The translations under genes and the position numbers were made by a program. Below, in pieces: positions 1-5,035 of a DNA stretch of 5,035 bases; position 1 is the first letter of the stretch, and the number at the start of each line of letters is the position of its first letter. The notes under the pieces are model-generated. The model saw only the letters and a list, made by a program, of their open reading frames with translations. It made no database searches and was not told where the DNA came from. This stretch comes from Clostridiales bacterium. GTDB taxonomy: Bacteria > Bacillota > Clostridia > Oscillospirales > Oscillospiraceae. Location: the NCBI GenBank assembly GCA_019418525.1, contig DYBS01000176.1, positions 1-5,035 of the forward strand, written 5' to 3'.

Positions 1-276
1 CCCCCAGTCGAAGCGGAACAGCCCCTCGCCCCCGCCGCCGCTGATACAGTGGACGCGGGTTCGGCCGGTAAAGTCGTCCAGAACCACGGTGAGGGTGAGC
101 CGGTTGCCCGCCCGGTAGTAGTGCTTCTCATAGACCGCCACCACACAGGTGCCGCCGCCCGGGTGGGTGAGCTCATAGTGGTCAACCAGCTCCCCGGTGA
201 CGCTGTCGGTCACCGCCGCATGGATGGCTTCCCCGCACTCCCGCAGTCCCAGGGAGACAGAATACGAATCCTCCAT
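1..276 (-). CDS. DUF6054-like small protein, copy 2 (partial, C-terminus off window)
   Basis: Open from an ATG at 276 to the left edge, giving the first 92 residues; the C-terminus is missing. A GGGAGGG ribosome binding site at 283-289 lies 6 nt before the ATG. The protein is a paralogue of the gene just upstream (294-641). Residues 48-75 here and 50-77 there share 16 of 28 positions, including E-K, R-x-G, RLTLT, VLD and GRTR, followed in both by a Gly-rich stretch (here SGGGGEG at 79-85). No signal peptide or membrane segment is visible, so it is probably cytoplasmic. The F/Y-E-K-x-x-x-R...RLTLT...GG layout resembles what I recall of the DUF6054 family, a group of about 110 residues of unknown function; that match is from memory and moderate. 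Only 17 bp separate it from its neighbour, so it is probably the last visible gene of the pyr transcript. No function can be given. Confidence 0.75.
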   Translation of the reverse strand, partial: MEDSYSVSLGLRECGEAIHAAVTDSVTGELVDHYELTHPGGGTCVVAVYEKHYYRAGNRLTLTVVLDDFTGRTRVHCISGGGGEGLFRFDWG

Positions 277-293
277 CTTTTTCCCTCCCGCCT

Positions 294-641
294 TCAGCCG
301 TCCAGATAGGAGAACAGCTTCTCCCGCAGGGCCTCGCTGTACTCCTCCGCCGCTGTCTTGCTGTCTCCGCTCTGCCGGAGCATTCCCGCCCCGCCGGTGA
401 CCGTCCAGTAGAGCCGGGTGCGCCCCTCCAGGTTGTCCAGCACCGCCGTCAGGGTGAGGCGGCTGCCCATGCGGAGAAAGTACTTTTCAAAAAGCAGCAC
501 CATGCCACAGAGATTCTCGCCCTGGCGCAGCTCATGGCAATCCACCATCCGGCTGGACAGCCCCGCACGTTCCACCAGCTCGGACACGGTGCGGGCCGCC
601 TCCGCCACGGACAGGTTCAGATAACAGGTGTTCCGCTCCAT
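294..641 (-). CDS. DUF6054-like small protein, copy 1
   Basis: Complete 115-residue protein starting at ATG 641 and ending with TGA at 294-296. A GGAGG site at 651-655, 9 nt upstream, sits directly after the pyrD stop, and the gap to pyrD is 16 bp. The middle (residues 51-75) carries FEKY, RLTLT, VLD and GRTR, shared with the next gene downstream, then TGGAG (82-86). The C-terminal third (about 94-114) looks like an acidic/basic amphipathic helix (EEY, EALREKL). There is no signal peptide, membrane segment or metal-binding motif; the scattered cysteines (6, 35, 45) form no obvious cluster. It resembles DUF6054-type proteins of Clostridia in length and core pattern, but this is recognition by eye. 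Position suggests co-expression with pyrimidine genes, which does not by itself assign a role in the pathway. It is a real gene: good RBS, GC-rich codons and a conserved paralogue. Confidence 0.85.
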   Translation of the reverse strand: MERNTCYLNLSVAEAARTVSELVERAGLSSRMVDCHELRQGENLCGMVLLFEKYFLRMGSRLTLTAVLDNLEGRTRLYWTVTGGAGMLRQSGDSKTAAEEYSEALREKLFSYLDG

Positions 642-657
642 CGGCGCGCACCTCCAT

Positions 658-1578
658 TCACCATGGCACGACCGCCCCGGTAAAGTCGGATACCTTGTTC
701 AGCCCCTGGCGCTCCGCCAGGGACGCCAGGCCGTCCCGCACCTTGATGGGGGCATAGGGATCGTCAAAGCAGGCGGTGCCCACCGCCACGGCGGAGGCCC
801 CGGCCAACAGGAGCTGGGCCGCGTCCTCCCCCTTGGCTACGCCGCCCATGCCCAGGATGGGCAGCTTCACGGCCTGGGCCACCTCCCACACCATGCGCAC
901 CGCCACCGGGAGCACGGCGGGTCCGGACAGGCCGCCGGTGTTCATCTTCAAAATGGGCCGGCGGGTGTTCACGTCGATGCGCATCCCCCGCAGGGTGTTG
1001 ATGAGGGACAGGGCGTCCGCCCCCGCGTCCGCCACGGCCCGGGCGATCTCGGTGACGTCGGTGACGTTGGGGGAGAGCTTCACCATCACCGGTACTCTCC
1101 CGGCGTGGGCCTTGGCCACCGCTGTCACCTCGGCGGCCAGCTCCGGCTTGGTGCCATAGGCCAGGCCGCCCGCCTTCACGTTGGGGCAGGAGATGTTGAC
1201 CTCGATCATGTCCACCCCAGCGGCGGAGAGCTTTTCGCACATGACGCCGTATTCCTCCGGGGTATTGCCCGAGATGTTGGCGATTACCGCCAGATCATGC
1301 TTTCTCAGCTCGGGCAGCTCTTCCGCGATAAAGGCGTCCACTCCGGGATTCTGGAGGCCCACGGAGTTGAGGATGCCCATGGGGGTCTCCGCGATGCGGG
1401 GGGGCGGGTTGCCCTCCCGGCGGCAGAGGGTCAGACCCTTGCAGCAGATGCCGCCCAGCTCGCTCAAATCATAAAACCGGCCGTACTCCCGGCCGAAACC
1501 GAACGTGCCGGAGGCCACCACCACGGGGTTTTTCATCCGCACCCCGGCCAGCACCACGGACTGATCCACCTTAGACAT
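658..1578 (-). CDS. pyrD: Dihydroorotate dehydrogenase B (NAD+), catalytic subunit
   Basis: Cytoplasmic FMN enzyme that oxidises dihydroorotate to orotate, the fourth step of UMP synthesis. Class 1B members work as a PyrD2-PyrK2 complex and pass electrons through PyrK to NAD+. The 306 residues form a TIM barrel of the usual family length. Visible landmarks are SGTFGFG (23-29), CKGLT with the flavin-contacting Lys47 (46-50), NSVGLQNPG (71-79), the active-site loop NISCPNVK with catalytic Cys131 (128-135), VKLSPN (166-171), NTGGLSGP (213-220), and the FMN phosphate-binding GGV (245-247) and GTA (267-269). Cys at the catalytic position is typical of class 1; membrane-bound class 2 enzymes have Ser. 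The ATG at 1578 is chosen because AGGAGG (1588-1593) lies about 9 nt before it and MSKVDQSV fits the family; a TTG at 1602 would precede the RBS. It overlaps the end of pyrK by 8 nt, so the two subunits are probably translationally coupled. Confidence 0.97.
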   Translation of the reverse strand: MSKVDQSVVLAGVRMKNPVVVASGTFGFGREYGRFYDLSELGGICCKGLTLCRREGNPPPRIAETPMGILNSVGLQNPGVDAFIAEELPELRKHDLAVIANISGNTPEEYGVMCEKLSAAGVDMIEVNISCPNVKAGGLAYGTKPELAAEVTAVAKAHAGRVPVMVKLSPNVTDVTEIARAVADAGADALSLINTLRGMRIDVNTRRPILKMNTGGLSGPAVLPVAVRMVWEVAQAVKLPILGMGGVAKGEDAAQLLLAGASAVAVGTACFDDPYAPIKVRDGLASLAERQGLNKVSDFTGAVVPW

Positions 1579-2329
1579 TCCACTCCACCTCCTCCGCGTC
1601 AAACACCGGGCCGTCCTTGCACACGTGCTTCATGGTGCCGTCGGCCATCTGGATGGCGCAGCCCAGGCAGGCCCCCACGCCGCAGGCCATCCGCTCTTCC
1701 ATGGACACCTGACAGGGTACGCCGTATTCCGCCGCCACGGCAGCCACGTTTTTCAGCATGGGCTTGGGGCCGCAGGCCAAAACCGCTGTAAAGTTTTTAT
1801 CCTTTTCAAGAACAGCCCGCACCTGAGCATCCACAAAGCCTTTCTGTCCTAGGCTTCCATCATCACTGCAAAGCAAAACATCTTTACAGCATTTCTGAAA
1901 TTCCTCGGTCAGCATGGCACGGTCTGCCGACCGGAAGCCCAGTACGGCGGTGCTCTGCCCCGCCGTCCACTTGGCGCAGCCCAGCATGGGGGGGACGCCG
2001 ATGCCGCCCCCCACCAGGAGGCAGCGGGCCTCTCGCTCCACTTGGAAGCCGCAGCCCAGGGGGCCCAGTACGTCCAGGGTGTCCCCCGCTTTCCGGCGGG
2101 CGAGCCACTCGGTGCCCTCCCCGCGCACCTCAAAGACGATGCGCAACCGGTTCTTCCCCCAGTCGCAGATGGAGATGGGGCGGCGGAGCAGGCGGCTGTG
2201 GCCGCACTTCACATGGACAAACTGATCCGGCCCCTGGGGCTCCATCCCCTCCGCCTCCAGGGTGAGGGAGCAGGCAAATTCATTGAGGCGCACCGCCTCT
2301 GCGACGGTACAGAGCTTTTGTATTGGCAT
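1571..2329 (-). CDS. pyrK: Dihydroorotate dehydrogenase B, electron-transfer subunit
   Basis: FAD and [2Fe-2S] subunit that accepts electrons from PyrD and reduces NAD+. The 252 residues match the family length and the ferredoxin-NADP+ reductase fold. The N-terminal FAD barrel carries RRPISI (49-54); the nucleotide-binding domain carries GGGIGVPP (107-114) and CGPKPM (186-191). The C-terminal iron-sulfur cluster motif has Cys216, Cys221, Cys224 and Cys237 in the spacing C-x4-C-x2-C-x12-C, all four ligands present, followed by DGPVF, so the protein looks intact. The ATG at 2329 follows GAGGGGG (2338-2344) by 8 nt. It lies 27 bp after pyrF, and its last codons carry the pyrD ribosome binding site. 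About residues 139-186 are encoded by DNA clearly richer in A+T than the rest of the gene, although the protein motifs are undisturbed there. Confidence 0.97.
   Translation of the reverse strand: MPIQKLCTVAEAVRLNEFACSLTLEAEGMEPQGPDQFVHVKCGHSRLLRRPISICDWGKNRLRIVFEVRGEGTEWLARRKAGDTLDVLGPLGCGFQVEREARCLLVGGGIGVPPMLGCAKWTAGQSTAVLGFRSADRAMLTEEFQKCCKDVLLCSDDGSLGQKGFVDAQVRAVLEKDKNFTAVLACGPKPMLKNVAAVAAEYGVPCQVSMEERMACGVGACLGCAIQMADGTMKHVCKDGPVFDAEEVEWNV
1588..1593 (-). promoter_or_regulatory. Ribosome binding site of pyrD within pyrK
   Basis: AGGAGG on the minus strand, 9 nt before the ATG at 1578, lies in the last codons of pyrK. This fixes the pyrD start over the TTG at 1602 and implies that pyrK and pyrD are translated in step, fitting their assembly into one complex. 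Confidence 0.8.
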
Positions 2330-2356
2330 GGGTGTGTCCCCCTCTGTTTCCTTGGT

Positions 2357-3283
2357 TTACTGGATGGCGATAAACCGGCAGATGTCGTCCCGCATGGCGA
2401 TTGCGGCGGCGCGGGCGGCCTCTTGGTAGTCCGCGCCGTTTTTGCCCGTCTTCTGCCAGGCACAGATGATGCCCCGGGAGGAGTTGACGACGGCACCCCG
2501 GCCATTCTCCTGGAAGGCATACTGTACATCCTCGGCGGTGCCGCCCTGGGCCCCGTAGCCGGGCACCAGCAGGAAGGTGTGGGGCATCCGGGCGCGGAGC
2601 TTCTGTAGCTCCTCCGGATAAGTAGCCCCGGCCACCGCGCCGGCCCGGGTATAGCCGTGCTTCCCTTCAGTGCCGGCTCCCCACTTCTCAATGAGGTCGG
2701 CCATAAGGCCGTAGACGGTGTCTCCCTCCCCGGCGGCCACGTTCTGGAGCTCACCGGAGCCGGGGTTGGAGGTCTTGGCCAGGATAAACACGCTCTTGTC
2801 CCGCTCCCCCGCCACCTTTAGGAAGGGGTTGACGCTGTCCGCGCCCATGTAGCCGTTGAGGGTGACGCAGTCGGCGTTGAAGCCCCCGCAGAGGGCCTCC
2901 CCCACCTTGGTGACTCCCAGCCAGGCGTCGGCGTAGGCCTCCGCCGTGGAGCCGATGTCCCCCCGCTTGATGTCGGCGATGACGTACATGCCCTTCTCGT
3001 GGGCGTAGCGGATGGTCTTTTCCAGCATGGACATGCCCGGCCAGCCCAGGCGCTCATAGTAGGCGGACTGGGGCTTTACGGCAGGTACAATATCACACAG
3101 GGCGTCGATGAGGCCCTTGTTGAACTGGAAAATGGCGTCGGCCGCCCCCTCGAAGGTCTCGCCGAACTGCTCATAGGACGCCTTGCGGATGTGCTCCGGC
3201 ACATACTCGGGCTTGGGGTCCAGCCCCACCACCGTGGGGTTTTTCATACGGATAATCTTCTCCTGCAATACATCAAAGGACAT
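2357..3283 (-). CDS. pyrF: Orotidine 5'-phosphate decarboxylase, long (type 2) form
   Basis: Decarboxylates OMP to UMP, the last step of de novo pyrimidine synthesis, in the cytoplasm. The 308 residues belong to the longer OMPDC branch (about 270-310 residues) rather than the roughly 240-residue E. coli/Bacillus form. Landmarks are VVGLDPKPEY (18-27), FNKGLID (54-60), VKPQSAYYE (69-77), the catalytic D-x-K-R-G-D motif as DIKRGD (104-109) followed by IGSTAEAYA, TLNGYMG (141-147), the phosphate-binding loop LVPGYGAQGG (239-248) and NSSRGI (267-272). The start is a choice between two in-frame ATGs. The one at 3283 gives MSFDVLQ, typical of homologues, and lies 10 nt from AAGGAG (3294-3299). The one at 3292 overlaps the pyrC stop as ATGA but has only 1 nt after the same site. 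The first is preferred; the alternative adds three residues. Ribosomes finishing pyrC probably restart here. Confidence 0.95.
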   Translation of the reverse strand: MSFDVLQEKIIRMKNPTVVGLDPKPEYVPEHIRKASYEQFGETFEGAADAIFQFNKGLIDALCDIVPAVKPQSAYYERLGWPGMSMLEKTIRYAHEKGMYVIADIKRGDIGSTAEAYADAWLGVTKVGEALCGGFNADCVTLNGYMGADSVNPFLKVAGERDKSVFILAKTSNPGSGELQNVAAGEGDTVYGLMADLIEKWGAGTEGKHGYTRAGAVAGATYPEELQKLRARMPHTFLLVPGYGAQGGTAEDVQYAFQENGRGAVVNSSRGIICAWQKTGKNGADYQEAARAAAIAMRDDICRFIAIQ

Positions 3284-3288
3284 CGCGC

Positions 3289-4572
3289 TCATTCTCCTTC
3301 CCAGTAGACGATCTCGCCGCCTACAATCGTATATTTCACTTTCCCCCGCAGGGTCTTTCCCGCAAAGGGGGTGTTGCGTCCCTTGGAGGCGAAGCGGTTG
3401 GGGTCCACCGTCCACGCCTCGTCGGGATCGAAGATCACCACGTCGCCGTCCGAGCCGATGGCCAGCCGCCCCTTGGTGGGCAGGCGCAGGATGCAGGCCG
3501 GGTTGATGGTCATCCGGCGCAGGATGTCGGACAGGGCCATCTCGCCCGTGTGGTAGAGGTAGGTCAGCGCCACAGCAAGGGCGGTCTCCAGGCCCACCAT
3601 GCCGCTGGGGGCGTCGGTCAGGGGCCGGGTCTTTTCCTCAGCGGAGTGGGGGGCGTGGTCGGTGGCGATGGCGTCAATGGTGCCGTCCTTCAATCCCTCG
3701 ATAATGGCCTCCACGTCCGCCTTGGTGCGCAGGGGCGGGTTTACCCGTGCCAGGGCGCCCTGGGCTAAAATCTCGTCCTCGGTGAGACTGAAATACTGAG
3801 GGCAGGTCTCACAGGTGATCTGTACGCCCTTGCGCTTGTACCGCCGCACCAGGGCCACCGATTTGGCGGTGGAGATGTGGCAGATGTGCACCGCCCCGCC
3901 GGTCTCCTCCGCCAGCATGGCATCCCGGGCCACCATCAGCTCCTCGGCGATGGCCGGCCGGCCAGCCAGCCGGAGCTGGCGGGAGATACGCCCCTCGTTG
4001 ACCGCGTAGTTCTTCACCATGTCGGCGTCCTCACAGTGGGAGAGAATCGTCAGGTTTTGCCGGTGGGCCAGGATCAGGCCGTCCCGCATTAAATTGGCAT
4101 TCTGGACCGGCACCCCATCGTCGGACAGGGCCACCGCCCCCGCGCCCTTCAGGGCCTCAAAGTCGGTGAGCTCCTGCCCCTGCTGTCCCCGGGTCACCGC
4201 CCCGATGGGCCAGACATGGACGCCGCAGGCCTCCGCCGCCCTCTGCTTTACAAATGCAATCTGCTCCGGGCTGTCGGTGGCCGGGCGGGTGTTGGGCATA
4301 CAGGCAATGGAGGTAAAGCCCCCATGGGCCGCGGCCGCCGCGCCGGTCTCGATGGTCTCTTTATATTCAAAGCCGGGCTCCCGCAGATGTACATGCATAT
4401 CCACCAGCCCGGCGCACACGGTCAGTCCCCGGGCATCGATCACCCGGGCGTCGGGCTCGTTGATGTTGCTCCCGATGACCGCTACCTTTCCGTCCTCAAC
4501 CAGCACATCCATAATCCCGCCGATGCCCCCAACCGGGTCAACCAGCCGTCCCTGCCGTATCAGCAGCTTCAC
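3289..4572 (-). CDS. pyrC: Dihydroorotase, class I
   Basis: Zinc amidohydrolase that interconverts N-carbamoyl-L-aspartate and dihydroorotate, the third step of UMP synthesis, in the cytoplasm. The 427 residues match class I bacterial dihydroorotases. Metal ligands and active-site landmarks are in order: DMHVHLREPG with His60 and His62 (58-67), CMPNTRP with substrate-binding Asn95 (91-97), LSDDGVP with Asp152 (149-155), SHCED with His179 (178-182), CHIST with His232 (231-235), and ATDHAPH with Asp305 (303-309). SGMVGLETA (323-331) follows, then a C-terminal composite beta domain. Every expected ligand is present, so this looks active and not like the inactive pseudo-dihydroorotases found with some PyrB proteins. 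The start is GTG at 4572: AAAGGAG (4580-4586) lies 7 nt upstream and V/M-KLLIRQGRLVDP is the normal family N-terminus. The reading frame stays open far upstream without family similarity. It is the first gene of the operon and its stop touches the pyrF start region. Confidence 0.97.
   Translation of the reverse strand: MKLLIRQGRLVDPVGGIGGIMDVLVEDGKVAVIGSNINEPDARVIDARGLTVCAGLVDMHVHLREPGFEYKETIETGAAAAAHGGFTSIACMPNTRPATDSPEQIAFVKQRAAEACGVHVWPIGAVTRGQQGQELTDFEALKGAGAVALSDDGVPVQNANLMRDGLILAHRQNLTILSHCEDADMVKNYAVNEGRISRQLRLAGRPAIAEELMVARDAMLAEETGGAVHICHISTAKSVALVRRYKRKGVQITCETCPQYFSLTEDEILAQGALARVNPPLRTKADVEAIIEGLKDGTIDAIATDHAPHSAEEKTRPLTDAPSGMVGLETALAVALTYLYHTGEMALSDILRRMTINPACILRLPTKGRLAIGSDGDVVIFDPDEAWTVDPNRFASKGRNTPFAGKTLRGKVKYTIVGGEIVYWEGE
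3294..3299 (-). promoter_or_regulatory. Ribosome binding site deciding the pyrF start
   Basis: AAGGAG on the minus strand inside the last codons of pyrC. It stands 10 nt from the ATG at 3283 and 1 nt from the ATG at 3292, which favours the inner start. Placing the site within pyrC suggests coupled translation. Confidence 0.7.
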
Positions 4573-4680
4573 GAAATCACTCCTTTCACATTGAAACCGT
4601 TCCAAACCGCCATGCAGAGCACAGCAAAAAAGGGTACAGGTCCACCCCCGTCCCCTCCACAAATTGAACCGTATCATACC
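4573..4680 (-). promoter_or_regulatory. pyr operon 5' leader
   Basis: Untranslated leader of about 108 nt between the predicted start of transcription and pyrC. It holds a purine-rich run (4648-4659), then a short GGGT/ACCC inverted repeat (4632-4647 on the + strand) followed on the minus strand by six T residues (4626-4631). This is a weak terminator-like element: 4 bp of Watson-Crick stem, perhaps extended by two G-U pairs. Next to the ribosome binding site is a 5-bp inverted repeat (4584-4596). A near-duplicate motif occurs twice (4658-4672 and 4587-4600). I cannot find a PyrR-binding loop of the Bacillus kind. Any attenuation role is inference. Confidence 0.45.
4580..4586 (-). promoter_or_regulatory. 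Ribosome binding site deciding the GTG start of pyrC
   Basis: AAAGGAG on the minus strand, 7 nt before GTG 4572. It overlaps the edge of a small potential hairpin (TTTCA-ATG-TGAAA, 4584-4596) that could partly occlude it. There is no better-placed ATG nearby, so GTG is the start. Confidence 0.8.
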
Positions 4681-4691
4681 GCATACATTAT
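4664..4691 (+). promoter_or_regulatory. Possible promoter for the small divergent gene
   Basis: Plus-strand TTGAAC (4664-4669) and CATTAT (4686-4691) are 16 bp apart, each matching consensus at 4 of 6 positions. Transcription would begin near 4698, about 80 nt before the 4780 start codon. The -10 coincides with the pyr -10 on the other strand. It is a weak call: no better site is seen between here and 4780. Confidence 0.3.
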
Positions 4692-4715
4692 ACCTTGAAA
4701 CACAGTTTTTAGCAA
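4687..4715 (-). promoter_or_regulatory. Promoter of the pyr operon
   Basis: Minus-strand -35 TTGCTA (4710-4715) and a perfect -10 TATAAT (4687-4692) are separated by 17 bp, a strong sigma-A-type match. Transcription would begin near 4680, about 108 nt before the pyrC GTG. The position is right for an operon starting with pyrC. Confidence 0.8.
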
Positions 4716-4779
4716 CGGATTTTTCTGCGTTTCCGGCAATAATAACAGCGGACGCTGATGCAGAAGGGAGCGAAGCAAT

Positions 4780-4956
4780 ATGACGAAGCATGCGTTTCTG
4801 GAAGGGATGGGCCTTGGCGTGCTGGCGGGCGCCGCCATCGGTATGGCGGTGACCGCCAAGAGCATGCAGAGCCCCGACGTGCGCCGGATGGCCCGGCGTG
4901 CCGTCCGCAAGATGGACCACATGAAGGACGACTTGGCGGACACCCTGGGCCTGTAA
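4780..4956 (+). CDS. Small glycine-zipper membrane protein, YtxH-like, unknown function
   Basis: Fifty-eight residues, ATG at 4780 and TAA at 4954-4956, preceded by AGGGAG (4765-4770) with 9 nt spacing and followed at once by a strong terminator, so this is a real single-gene unit. Residues 9-26 form one hydrophobic stretch with Gly at 9, 13, 17 and 21 (GxxxGxxxGxxxG), the pattern of glycine-zipper helices that pack in membranes. After Lys27 comes a cationic helix rich in Arg/Lys (R35, R36, R39, R40, R43, K44), then an acidic end (KDDLAD). Methionine is frequent (7 of 58). The short hydrophobic glycine helix followed by a charged tail resembles small YtxH-like proteins common in Firmicutes, but I cannot assign a family firmly or a function. 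It is transcribed away from the pyr operon, so no link to pyrimidine synthesis is implied. Confidence 0.75.
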   Translation: MTKHAFLEGMGLGVLAGAAIGMAVTAKSMQSPDVRRMARRAVRKMDHMKDDLADTLGL

Positions 4957-4960
4957 GCTC

Positions 4961-4997
4961 AAAAAGAGGTGCGGCTAAAAAGCCGCACCTCTTTTTT
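4961..4997 (+). terminator. Rho-independent terminator, probably bidirectional
   Basis: Perfect inverted repeat: left arm 4961-4976, AAAA loop 4977-4980, right arm 4981-4996. The GC-rich core GAGGTGCGGCT is flanked by A and T runs, so the + transcript ends in six T residues (4992-4997). It starts 4 bp after the stop of the small gene. The A run on the left would give a T run on the other strand, so it could also stop leftward transcription from beyond the window. Confidence 0.95.
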
Positions 4998-5001
4998 ATA
5001 C

Positions 5002-5029
5002 TTGACTTTCATTTTATTTATGTTATATT
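5002..5029 (+). promoter_or_regulatory. Promoter for a gene beyond the right edge
   Basis: TTGACT (5002-5007) and TATATT (5024-5029) with 16 bp between them, in a sharply AT-rich stretch directly after the terminator. A TG at 5021-5022 may add an extended -10 element if the hexamer is read as TTATAT (5023-5028). The gene it would drive lies outside the window. Confidence 0.65.
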
Positions 5030-5035
5030 CAATAT

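Noticed and set aside
628..1791. A 387-codon plus-strand open frame opposite pyrD and the end of pyrK.
   Set aside because: The translation is His/Gly/Arg-rich low-complexity typical of the reverse of a GC-rich gene, and it lies opposite two unmistakable enzymes.
2042..2608. A 188-codon plus-strand frame across the pyrK/pyrF junction.
   Set aside because: It has no ribosome binding site and is antisense to two well-supported genes; a shadow frame.
3951..3964. Perfect 14-bp palindrome TGGCCGGCCGGCCA within pyrC.
   Set aside because: It encodes ordinary pyrC residues (LAGRPA) and GC-rich palindromes of this kind arise readily from Gly/Ala/Arg codons; there is no sign of a site or repeat family.
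4584..4596. TTTCA-ATG-TGAAA hairpin beside the pyrC ribosome binding site as an E. coli pyrC-type translational switch.
   Set aside because: The stem is only 5 AT-rich base pairs and the predicted transcript start lacks the pyrimidine-rich start-site choice of the E. coli system; kept only as part of the leader description.
4695..4745. Other plus-strand promoter candidates nearer the small gene (TTGAAA at 4695-4700; AATAAT/TAATAA at 4738-4745).
   Set aside because: No partner hexamer of reasonable match occurs at 16-18 bp from either.
4573..4962. The pyrC reading frame is open far upstream (to 4962), including an in-frame ATG at 4677 just after the predicted transcription start, which would add 35 residues.
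   Set aside because: No ribosome binding site precedes that ATG, the extension looks nothing like a dihydroorotase N-terminus, and the SD-preceded GTG at 4572 gives the normal family start. GC-rich DNA leaves such frames open by chance.

Overview
The window holds a pyrimidine (UMP) biosynthesis operon read leftward, with a short divergent gene on the right. It looks like a GC-rich Gram-positive anaerobe of the Clostridia (Oscillospiraceae-like, e.g. the Flavonifractor/Lawsonibacter/Oscillibacter neighbourhood). Reasons are the class 1B dihydroorotate dehydrogenase with its PyrK partner, the long 'type 2' OMP decarboxylase, strong AGGAGG-type ribosome binding sites, and GC-rich codon use. The genus is inference only; there is no rRNA or other marker.

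Layout, right to left in the direction of operon transcription. A sigma-A-like promoter (TTGCTA, 17 bp, TATAAT) at 4687-4715 starts a leader of about 108 nt. Then come pyrC (dihydroorotase, GTG start at 4572), pyrF (OMP decarboxylase), pyrK (electron-transfer subunit) and pyrD (dihydroorotate dehydrogenase catalytic subunit). Next are two small genes that are clearly paralogues of each other and resemble the uncharacterised DUF6054-type proteins; the second runs off the left edge. All gaps are 27 bp or less, several genes overlap or nearly touch, and no terminator is seen, so all six genes look like one transcript. PyrC, PyrD/PyrK and PyrF carry out carbamoyl-aspartate to dihydroorotate, dihydroorotate to orotate, and OMP to UMP. 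The genes for the other steps (carA/B, pyrB, pyrE) are not in this window.

On the right, reading rightward, is a 58-residue gene (4780-4956) for a putative small glycine-zipper membrane protein. A perfect 16-bp-stem terminator (4961-4997) follows it. Past the terminator the last 38 bases are AT-rich and hold a good promoter (5002-5029) for a gene beyond the right edge. The 207 bp between pyrC and the small gene carry the pyr promoter, its leader and possibly an overlapping opposing promoter. There is no mobile element, CRISPR array, tRNA or rRNA here. I see no wholly new system. The least explained parts are the paralogous pair at the end of the pyr operon, the pyr leader, and the small membrane protein.
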